A stretch of 64,000 bases of DNA from Chara braunii. Its lineage: Eukaryota > Streptophyta > Charophyceae > Charales > Characeae. Of this stretch, positions 55,941 to 64,000 are shown in pieces. A model generated the notes under the pieces. That model worked only from the letters and a program-made list of their open reading frames with translations, was not told the DNA's origin and ran no database searches. How positions within the stretch are numbered: the stretch's first letter is position 1; every line of letters starts with the position of its first letter. Location of the stretch: assembly GCA_003427395.1 (NCBI GenBank), contig BFEA01000295.1, forward strand, positions 621,359 through 685,358, in the 5' to 3' direction. Made by a program: the position numbers and the translations under genes.

Positions 55941-57380
55941 CTTGCGGGGTATTGGCGTGACCTGAAGTGTCCGCGTACTAATGACCTAATCAAGGGTTGA
56001 GATGAATAGAAGGGAGGGGATGACGCCCTCTACGTTTCTTGAAGAATTCTTGGTCGGACGTTAGCCCTAAGCCTGGAATACGATGGTCCTCGCCAAGGAC
56101 GACCCATGTCCCGGGCCTAACACTAAAGGGGTTTTTTCTGACAAGCGTTAAAAGTACTCGTTTTTTTTCCTTGTTGGGATTTATTTGGGTGAAACGCTAA
56201 AGTTCCGGGCGGAAGGGTTAGCGTGTCGCTAGTGATGCGCCAGACAACTCACCACTGCTCCGAATTCCTTCCTGCCCTAGGGACCATTTTACCCCGCGCC
56301 CTTAGGGACACCTTAGGGTGCAGAAGATGGTAAGGCCCTCAGGCCGGTTTTGCGCTCGCTAAAGGGTTGCTCCCCTTAGCGCGCACTTCAGCCGACGCTT
56401 GGGCGCCAGAAGCGACCCCATGGCTCAGATGAGGCCATTCGGGTATGGGCACCACATAATGCGCCATCATCGTAACTACTTGCGTAGGACGGCATTGTAG
56501 ATCGGTATGAATAGGTCCTACATCCGCACGGTTATATACTAAACCTCGTGCGCGACAGCACTGACTTCGGTAGTAGAAAGTTATGGGTCGAGCGGAGCCT
56601 CTCTCTATCGGTGGTTGGTTTCCTATTTCGAGTTGTCATAGTTGGACGTTGTAGTCCGTGGCAGCCGTCAAAGCCAAACCCTTTGATTTTGGCTACCACG
56701 ACAGCCCTGAAGCGGTCTACTCAACCCCTCTGCACATGGTGTAGAGGAGGGTGTGGTCTTCAACCGCACATGGCGGTTGTCTGGCGTCGATAACTTACCC
56801 CTCAAAGCGCCTGTCAGCCGACACTTGAGTGCCGAACGCGACACTCGAGAGTATCAAGGCCCTCGAGGTTACGAGTGCCACATAGTACCCCATCAGCGCA
56901 AATACTTGCGAATGTCCGCATGGCTGGTCGATATGAGGAGGTCATGCGCTCGCTTGACGCTTATACGAAAGTCCAGCGCGCGATATCTATCTGATTCTTG
57001 ATGCATAAAGTCATGGGTCAGATACTGAATGGACTAGGAGTATTGTGGTGTTGTGGTGTTGTTTGTGGGGTTTGTTTTGTGTTTTTCCATGTGTCATTTG
57101 TGAGTAGGTGTGAGTGCTGCGGTGTAACGCGTGGTGTATGTGATGCGTCCTAGTCGACCGGCGCCGAAGCACGTTTGGGACCTCAGCACCTAGTACGTCG
57201 ATTCGCATGTAGGTTCGATTTTCGGGCGTTCGACCGCGCGTAACCCCCTATGCTCCAACGAACGAGAAACGCCCTCGGCTGGGCCACCTCTGCAATTGCA
57301 TACGAAAAACTTTCGCATGTGGTTCAGTAGCTCGGTAGGGATACGCCCACCTAAGGGATGGTGACAGCTCCCGCAAGTGG

Positions 57381-57388
57381 AGGTAAGC
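57381..57388 (+). promoter_or_regulatory. Splice-donor-like site in D LTR
   Basis: AG|GTAAGC, 159 bp before the LTR end, in the conserved GGTGACAGCTCCCGCAAGTGG context. Confidence 0.4.
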
Positions 57389-57541
57389 GATGCTTCGCGT
57401 GACCCTGTCCTGTCGTAGGGGCTCGCGAGAGGTACGGCTGACGAATTCGACCGGAGCGGCAAACGCTCTCCGCAACGAGTCCTGCATAATCCTGTGTGAC
57501 GCGGGCGGAAGGGTCCCCGTGCGGGACCGATGCGCTCGACA

Positions 57542-58266
57542 ACGTGGCAGTGCAAGTGGCTATGTGCACAGGCAACGGCAGCCATGAGGGTGGGAAAGGG
57601 GGGTAAATAGCAGCCTCACTGTTGCTGCCCTNNNNNNNNNNNNNNNNNNNNNNNNNNNNNNNNNNNNNNNNNNNNNNNNNNNNNNNNNNNNNNNNNNNNN
57701 NNNNNNNNNNNNNNNNNNNNNNNNNNNNNNNNNNNNNNNNNNNNNNNNNNNNNNNNNNNNNNNNNNNNNNNNNNNNNNNNNNNNNNNNNNNNNNNNNNNN
57801 NNNNNNNNNNNNNNNNNNNNNNNNNNNNNNNNNNNNNNNNNNNNNNNNAAATAACCAGCACGGCACCTCTTCAACACGAATGTGCCGTGCTACAAAGCCA
57901 TTGACACATTGTGGTGACTGTGTTATGGTTGTGGTATACGCACGCGCAAGCCCAGCAGCTACCTGGGTTCAAAGCCTAGCAACAGCAGCTGCATCCCGGA
58001 TCTTGAAAATAGATAAATCCGGGAGTCGGGCGGGGCGGGGCAGCGTGGGCACGTGGCGCGTGTGTGTGCCTGTGTGTGTTTGGCGGACGGCCTTGGCTTT
58101 GGCGCTTGCGTGCACACGTCCTGATGTTGTCCTCTTTTTCGCCACATGTCGACTTACTGTTTTTTTCCTCCTTTTTACGGGAAAACAGCCAGAAAACAAC
58201 GAAAAATACGGGATTTGCTGTTTTCCTGTATGTGCGGTGTGGTGGGTGGGTGCAGGGACCGTTCCT
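57542..58266 (-). other. Element F leader, PBS-proximal part, with a 217-N gap
   Basis: Untranslated F leader between its primer site and the A/D insertion. The gap is 57632-57848. Visible sequence has GC-rich and T-rich stretches and no domain-bearing ORF. The long X-filled frames across the gap are artefacts. Confidence 0.7.
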
Positions 58267-58278
58267 GCTCTGATACCA
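58267..58278 (-). other. Primer-binding site of element F
   Basis: On the minus strand TGGTATCAGAGC, one nucleotide after the LTR end (CTACA-T). It is the standard initiator tRNA-Met primer site of many plant LTR elements. Confidence 0.9.
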
Positions 58279-58279
58279 A

Positions 58280-58589
58280 TGTAGCGGACCCACCAGGTGT
58301 GGTGCTCCGCCAGTGATAGAGACGAAGATGGAGGAAGAAGGGGGGAGCGAGATGCACAGCGCAGCTCCCACGCAAAACTCCAACGCACGTACTCCAAAAT
58401 CGTGCAAGTGTAGAATGATCTCGAAAACAGACAACTGCTGGGGTATACCCCAGCGGATTGACGGGACTGGACTGGACTGGCTGGTACCGATAGAGGTACC
58501 GACCTGGACTGGACTGCCCTGAATAAAACACAGACCTGTGAGAACAGGCCAAGGGGCTGGTCTCACAGGCCCACCAGAGATCTGCTATA
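58280..58589 (-). mobile_element. 5' LTR of chromovirus F (310 bp)
   Basis: Partner of 8133-8442. The outer end is mutated (GATCTGCTATA against GGTCCGCTACA). It is followed by CCAAA (58590-58594), the second half of the target duplication. With the PBS on its inner side it is the 5' LTR of a minus-strand element spanning the whole nest. Confidence 0.9.
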
Positions 58590-58594
58590 CCAAA

Positions 58595-59199
58595 TATACG
58601 AGCAGGGCACATCCTCAGGCAAACGCACCAGTTGAAAGGGGATACAATACTATCCCGAATTTGCTGGCAAAGTCGACAGCTGGGAAGCCAAACCTGTGGT
58701 CGACAGTGTTCTTTGTTGATAATATTACAGTCAAAAGTACCACAGGTTATGCCCTTGCAACCTTGTGATATGGAGGCATGCCACATTTCGAATAGAAAGT
58801 TTCCTGAAGACTTGGCGAAGACAAGATCTCGAAAACGACCTGCCTCTTGAAGAATTGCTTGACATTAGAGCTAGGCAAGTCGGTATTACTGAAGAAAAGA
58901 TTCAAGAATCAGTAGAAAAAGCGGCAGACAGTCGTGGAAAGGACAAGGAAAGGTGGGATAGATCTCCGCGTGTACGAGAAGAACCATTGGAGATCGGAGA
59001 CATAGTGTTGTTGTATGATTCCTCACTAAAAAAACAATGACCAAGGAAGATGGACAAAAGATGGTTGAGACCCTTCAAAGTCAGAAGCCGAGGAAATCAT
59101 GGAGCCTATGAGCTTGGAGAAATGGATAGGACACCAAGAAAAAATTGGATTTCAGAATCTAGGCTGAAGAAGTTCAAGATGAGACAAGATGTGAGTTGA
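58595..59199 (+). pseudogene. Element E integrase, 3' piece
   Basis: Resumes YTSRAHPQANAPVERG (catalytic Glu), then NLLAKSTAGKPNLWSTVFF and VDNITVKSTTGYALATL. After stops and a frame change near 58768-58800 it reads LEELLDIRARQVGITEE, RVREEPLEIGDIVLLYDSS and the GPY/F-like KMDKRWLRPFKV, ending SRLKKFKMRQDVS. It aligns along its whole length with the element C integrase C-terminus. Stops at about 58768, 59038 and elsewhere make it dead. Confidence 0.85.
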
Positions 59200-59302
59200 T
59201 GAAAGCTGGAAGGAAAAACCTGATGATCTTGTAGAACCTTTGTCATGACATTTTCTTTGCAAATATTCTATTGTTAACCAGCTGCTGACTCTTCCTATTA
59301 CC

Positions 59303-59331
59303 TGTCACTTCCTTTCTTTTTCTGTGTGCAG
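59303..59331 (+). promoter_or_regulatory. Splice-acceptor-like site before ORF3 of element E
   Basis: CTGTCACTTCCTTTCTTTTT then CTGTGTGCAG|G: a pyrimidine tract of more than 20 nt ending in CAG at 59331, 25 nt before the ATG of the next ORF (59356). This is a strong match to a 3' splice site. Confidence 0.5.
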
Positions 59332-59355
59332 GCGTGACCCGAGAAGCAGGTAACC

Positions 59356-61392
59356 ATGTCACAGAAAGGAGGGGTGGCGGGTCCTTCCAGGACAACTCCT
59401 GAGAGAGAAGGACGAAAGAGGATGCAGCAGGTAACAAAGGATTCTCAATGGATGCCAATCTACAAGAAAGGAGACAATTTGAGAGTATTCCTGAGGGATT
59501 TGAAAAGTATGTCTTCAGAAGAGAGTGGGATACTCAGACCATGTTGCAGAAGGTGGCAGGATTGGGAGAGTGCAACGAGGTGATAGATGAGATTGCCTCA
59601 GATTGTCTGGGATGAATGACCTTCAAACTTGGAGGACTTTGAGGACAGTATTAACCTTTGTGCAGAAAAAAGAAAGAGGGGTGAAAAAAAAAAGTTGGAG
59701 CAAGTGATGAAGAGAATAGCACCAAGTGAGTATGAGGTAGTGAAAAAATTCAGGGAGGAGTCGGAGACCTGGGGAGGTTTCCTTATCAAGATGAGAAAGA
59801 CCTATCCCTTCGAGGTACAACAACAGAGAAAGAAACAAATACTTAAGGAACAGGGATTGTGGATTGACAAAAGAGGAGAAAAGATGAGAAGAAAAGCTCA
59901 AAAGGAGAATGAGGGAGTCGACACATCTCATCGAGAGGGGGATGACGAGGCTGGTGCTCAAGGTGGAGATGGCGCAATGAGGGAAGGTACAACACGAGGA
60001 AGGGAAGAGCGCATTGAGAAGGAAGTGGAAGACAATGACATGATTCGAAAGGTAAAGAAGGGAGGTGAAAAGATGAAAAAAAAAAAAAAAAAGGAAAAAA
60101 ATGAGGAGAAAATTGACAGGGCTGGACCGTCAGAAGGTGCTGGAGTAGCTACCTCAGGGGAACCTCCAAGGGAACAGGGCTCAAGAAGATTGACAGAGGA
60201 AGAAAGGCAGAGGAGAGAGGAAAACAACAAGGAATGGAGGAATGAAACTGTGACCTTGTTAAAAGAGAAGGAGTTGCCTTCAGACGCCCTCTTGAGCCTG
60301 AAACTGGAAAAGATATTACTCACTGAGATTGTGGTCAGTTCCAAATTGGCTTCTGATGTAAACAGATTGATCCGGTGGCATGAAATGCTCAGGGAAGATT
60401 GTGAATGACTCCTCGAGGGGGAAGCAGAAATAACCGATAAGTTGGGAAGAGTGGAGGAAGGAAGAAGAAGGGAATTGAAAATTCTCATTCAGGAACTCCA
60501 AGACAGGATAAGAGAGAAGACAGAGTTGCTTATGCAAGGGGTGGCAAGCCATGTCACCGAAATTCTGAAGGAGATTAAAAAATTGAGAATAAGGGAAGAA
60601 AAAAGAGATATGCAGTGGACAAGGTTGAAAAATGAGGTGGAAAGTTTGAAGACTGAGGTAGAAAAGACAAAAATTGAACAGGGGAAGCTGAAAGTGAAGG
60701 TGGAGGCATTAAACACGACCATTGACATCAAGAGTAAGGAGGTGGAAACAGAAAAAATAGAGAGAGAAAGGTTGAAAAGACAAGTCGGTAAGTTGGAGGC
60801 AAAAGTCAGTGAGAAAGGTAAGGCGATTGAATCAGAAAAAAGTGAAAGGAAGTAGGAGAGTGAGAAATGGGAAAAGAGATGGAAAAAGGTGGAAGAGGCT
60901 TTGAGAGGGTCCAAAGTGAATATTCAGGCGAAGGTCGAAGCGGAGGACATTAAAAAGGATGAGAACAAGAAGAAAAACCCAAAGGTGGAAAGAGAAGAGG
61001 TAAGACTTGATGATAAGCAAGACGAAGAGTTGATGATTGGAATTGTCACCTTGCCATATGCGAATGCTGGAGGAACCTCGGTGATTGTTAACAGAGTGGG
61101 ACAGGATAAGAAAATGTCTTATCTTGAAATATTAATCGGGGCAACATCTCAGGATCTTCTATTATCTGCAAAGAGAACAAAGGAGGGGGGGGGGAAATTA
61201 TGTTGGTATTGTATGAAGGGAATCCACATGAGAGATAAGTGCCCTGGTTTTAAGACAAATAGGGCTAAAGGGTTGGTTAGCCTCGATGAGAACAACATAC
61301 TCATCGATAGAAAAGGAAATCTGATTAAGAGAATCAAGGAAGGGTTCAGGGTCCAATTACATGAGCAGCTAGGACTCACCTTAGAGGATTAG
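59356..61392 (+). pseudogene. Element E ORF3: second Gag-like protein (coiled coil, CCHC knuckle)
   Basis: ATG 59356 (MSQKGGVAGPS). The N-terminal part reads QWMPIYKKGDNLRVFLRD, then in a shifted frame FEKYVFRREWDTQTMLQKV and GECNEVIDEIA, resembling the Gag capsid of element C (FEQLGSCYEW, EKMLQMVKRY, EEVSELV). From 59629 one frame is open to 61392 except for TGA 60406 and TAG 60853. It encodes a very charged Lys/Glu-rich region, a long coiled coil (about 60440-60960: LKNEVESLKTEVEKTKIEQG) and the zinc knuckle CWYCMKGIHMRDKC (61201-61242), then LDENNILIDRKGNLI, which resembles the post-knuckle VIYTNIRGEVYDFEGNLID of element C. It lies where other retroelements carry env-like or extra ORFs. 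A fused Gag of another copy is the alternative, but no LTR separates it from integrase. Confidence 0.65.
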
Positions 61393-62904
61393 AGTAAAAC
61401 AATTTTGAAATCTCTTTCAGATATGTGAGACATAATTCTTATGAAAGATATTGTATAGTAGGGATTAAGGATAAAGGAAGTAGTGTGGTGAACTTGTTAT
61501 TTACTCTTCATACGAGCATCTGATAAGGTGTTTTAGTCAATTAAAGAGTGTGTACTCCAATTTTTCACATTTGCTAGGATTAGGAGATTTTGTAGTATCA
61601 TGTATGTTCTTTCGACTCGACATTTGTACTCTATTAGTTGAGGATAGATCAGACGTATGATTCATTTTCTGTCATGAGGCTCTGTGCGTCAGTCTGGATT
61701 AGTCTTAGACCTATACTTTATATTCAGTTGGTCCAGTGTCTGGTTTGGATGAATGAGATATGTATTTTGAATATGAAAGACAATTATGTTGTCAAATCTT
61801 CAACTATGATGATCAGAAAAGCGCCTAAGTGTGCAAGAATGACAAAATAGAATATGACTTGCACAGTCTGAAAGCTGTTTTGTATTTATGATCATTCATT
61901 TTCATACCTTGTTTATATGGTTATTATTGAAAGAGACCCTGGAAAGGGGTATGAAAAAGTCAAAATTATGATGCATTTGAGAAACCCTGCGAGTCAGGGA
62001 GATGTATGTTATGAATAGGAATGAATGTTTTTCTACCTTTTGACGAGACAGGAGGTCAAACAAATACCTTTTATACTCTCTTTATGGATATTTTTGTTGA
62101 GGCGACAACTCCATTCTGCTGATTCTCAACTGTCGGTGGGGACATTGTTTGCGGCAGGGAAACCCGCCTGATTCTGGGACCCCTCATGACTGACCTGTGG
62201 TTGTGAGTCACAAATGGTTTTGTGTGTGGTGATTTTTATGATTATAAGAACTAAGTTTTGGCTAATAGCTGGTAGGGGGCGTCGTCTGCGGCAGGAAAAC
62301 CCGCCTGATTCTGGGACCCTCCACTTGACTTTAGTCTATCTTGAAAGTGACATTGTCAACAAGCATGAAATTTTGAAAAAATAGAAACATTGAGTTTTTA
62401 TTTGATAAAAGATTATGAGAGTTTGCTCCTTGAGCAAAGCTTATGAATGAGATTGACAAAAATGTATGACAAAAGTGAAAGAACCTACTTATAAAAATAA
62501 GGTTCGTGGGCAAAAAATATTAATTTAATATATTTTTAAAGGCTTAAAAAATACCTCTGCCCATTTGTTTTTTCTAGCGTCCAGAATGAGTAGCTTGTGT
62601 ATGACAATAAATGACCTGTGAAGTTGAGCTTAGCATGACCCAACCCATGAGATAAATTTGTAACCTGTAGAGTAAGATTAGTCAGACTAACTATTTCGGT
62701 TAGCCGGAAGAGTGAGATGTCTGATTTCCATACATCGAAATGTTCTTTTGAAGGAAAGCTGAAAAAGGGAAACGGTGAGGGTCTTCAAACTACAACTTCA
62801 TCCAGAAAATCAGATTTCTGATAAATTGTCGCACCAGAAGACCTTTAGTTTGCATTTAGATTCTTCCAGCGATGGGGACGTCGCTTAATGCGGTCCAGGA
62901 AGAC
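61393..62904 (+). other. Element E 3' untranslated region
   Basis: AT-rich, no gene. A block of about 52 bp with GCGGCAG(G)GAAAACCCGCC and TGATTCTGGGACCC occurs at 62133-62185 and again at 62272-62323; each can form a GGCAGGG...CCCGCC hairpin. There is no clear polypurine tract before the LTR (GGTCCAGGAAGAC). Confidence 0.6.
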
Positions 62905-63448
62905 TGTCGGAGCGAACACCCTTACAAGGGTATTCGCTCATAATATTACATTCGACACAATGTCAATGCTGATTACCATACCAAGAGTGGTCAGGAGTAA
63001 AGAGTAAGATCTATCGGCATGACGCCGTGAAGCGAATTCCTCGGTCATTGGAGTCGGGACTACCTATGGAAAAGTGTCGTCACTGCGCCGAGCAGCGACT
63101 ACCAGGATTGGGTTTCTAGAAGAACCAACTTTTGTCTCCTTCTGCTCGGCTTGAAGTGTCGGGCACATCTACCTTTACCTAGGGTGGTACCGGCTTACCT
63201 ACAGCTTGAGTGTTTTCCCTGCTGCGACCCTCAATGTCGTGGCCACAAGTAAGTACCGGCCCCTCGGGCCTTCCGATCACCTAAGTACCCTTGAGGGTCA
63301 CACACACCCTCGAGCTGACAAACACTCAAACAAAGACACAGACCAATAAGCGTACACACGCACACAAAGCCGGGACTGGGCCGGTCTGCTAGCTGGGGCA
63401 GACCCGAATACTATACTTATACAAGAGCAGCTCCCTTTTTTTCGAAGT

Positions 63449-63533
63449 GGGAGCTAGCTCAGTGGGTTTCGGGGTAGGTTGTTAAGTTAAAGATATGTGG
63501 ATCGAACCCACCTGGCCCCTGAGCTGATTCCTT
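63449..63533 (+). ncRNA. tRNA-like segment with perfect A and B boxes (E LTR)
   Basis: Box A TAGCTCAGTGGG (63455-63466) and box B GATCGAACC (63500-63508) both fit the tRNA consensus. The T-arm GTGG-ATCGAAC-CCAC can form, and AGCTCAG pairs with CTGAGCT across the segment. Located about 540 bp into the LTR, like the tRNA-like segments of A, B and C. It may be a SINE-like or tRNA-derived pol III unit; no known isotype is assigned. Confidence 0.55.
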
Positions 63534-63559
63534 TTTAACAAGGAGTTCCGCTACGATTT

Positions 63560-63615
63560 TCACATTGTCCCGGTGAGTCCGGGGCTCGAACCCGTGACCT
63601 CAGGTTCAAAAGTAG
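63560..63615 (-). ncRNA. tRNA T-arm-like relic (E LTR, minus strand)
   Basis: On the minus strand TTTTGAACCTGAGGTCACGG, then GGTTCGAGCCCCGG, a clean T-arm with box B GGTTCGAGCCC and a 4-bp stem around TTCGAGC. The acceptor and D arms are not convincing, so it is a relic at most. Confidence 0.4.
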
Positions 63616-64000
63616 TTGAAATTAGTGCTAGTTAGCCCTCGGAAAAACGAGGGCATTACACTTGGCAGGAAGAAGTAGATAGTAGTTAGATTCTTTCTTT
63701 TAATTTATTTTTGTTTTTCTGATATCAGTTAGATTCGTTTTTATTTTATCGGTTGATCCTCTCTGATTCTGAAGACGTTCTCCGCTGATCCACTTTTAAT
63801 GAACCTGCTCTTGATAGACGGATGGGTTCATGCGGTTTTCGAAAACCTTGGTCCGCATACTCGAATTGAAGGCTCGACGGGCAATGCAGCGCACGAACGA
63901 AGAGCGCGGCTGAAAGGCGAGAGAGGGATACCGGGAGAAAACAAAAGTGAGAGGCGCCTGCGAGAAGTGGAACGCGAAGAAGAAGAGTGAGAAAGAAGGA

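Larger units (their letters stand above)
51698..57541 (+). mobile_element. Element A/D: 3' part of giant LTR (D)
   Basis: 5'-truncated LTR. Its first 2.9 kb match LTR A (18328-21260); the rest covers the part of the LTR that A lost. It ends GATGCGCTCGACA at 57541 and is followed by ACGT (57542-57545), matching the ACGT before LTR A (16103-16106), then by element F leader and not by a primer site. It is therefore the outer right end of the A/D insertion. No protein gene is supported. Confidence 0.82.
62905..64000 (+). mobile_element. Element E 3' giant LTR (runs off the window)
   Basis: Starts TGTCGGAGCGAACACCC with the hairpin GCGAACACCCTTACAAGGGT...TTCGC, homologous to the starts of the A, B and C LTRs. 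Further hairpins include AGCTCCC/GGGAGCT (63430, 63448), GCCCTCG/CGAGGGC (63634, 63647) and ATGCGG...CCGCAT around GGTTTTCGAAAACC (63829). The LTR end lies beyond 64000. Confidence 0.75.

Noticed and set aside
57351-58284. Long ORFs running through the 217-N gap
   Set aside because: Frames are open only because N codons are unread; no domain on either side.
63799-63990. Short ORF at the end of the window
   Set aside because: 63 codons within LTR sequence, no domain, overlaps a palindrome.

Overview
The window is wall-to-wall transposable-element sequence from a large, repeat-rich eukaryotic nuclear genome. I found no convincing host gene, rRNA or intact tRNA gene. A chromodomain Ty3/gypsy element primed by initiator tRNA-Met, a second Ty3/gypsy lineage with a different primer site, an APE-type LINE and tRNA-derived pieces suggest a streptophyte (plant or charophyte alga). 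That is inference; no marker fixes the species.

Layout. 1-6400: microsatellites, purine tracts, a family of repeats carrying hammerhead ribozymes, and a foldback (MITE-like) repeat. 6420-7950: a decayed LINE. From 7956 to the end is a five-level nest of LTR retrotransposons, named here E, F, A/D, B and C. E (plus strand) is an old Ty3/gypsy element whose integrase gene is split at 8132/58595. F, a minus-strand chromovirus, is inserted there (8133-58589, 310-bp LTRs). A/D (16107-57541) is inserted in the F leader. B (starts 21261) is inserted in the A LTR. C (22065-42395) is inserted in the B LTR and is the most complete copy. The calls rest on TG...CA ends, primer-binding sites, target duplications (CCAAG/CCAAA for F, ACGT/ACGT for A/D, CCGT/CCGC for C) and a reading frame in E that closes when F is removed.

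What stands out. (1) The LTRs of A/D, B, C and E are giant: about 6.0-6.4 kb in C and about 8 kb reconstructed for A/D and B. (2) These LTRs are built largely from hairpins. The clearest case is arrays in A, D and B in which each unit has a near-constant loop core flanked by a unit-specific stem that still pairs; A/D and B have the same layout with unrelated cores. (3) Both C LTRs carry an antisense type III hammerhead ribozyme. (4) A tRNA-like segment lies 0.4-0.6 kb from the LTR start in every giant LTR that can be checked. (5) The C LTR holds a broken ORF of its own. (6) E has a second Gag-like ORF (coiled coil plus CCHC knuckle) downstream of integrase, behind a good splice acceptor, while the giant LTRs share a splice-donor-like site.

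No protein gene here is intact; stops (often at expected Trp codons), indels and deletions break them all. Two N gaps and several single Ns mark assembly uncertainty.
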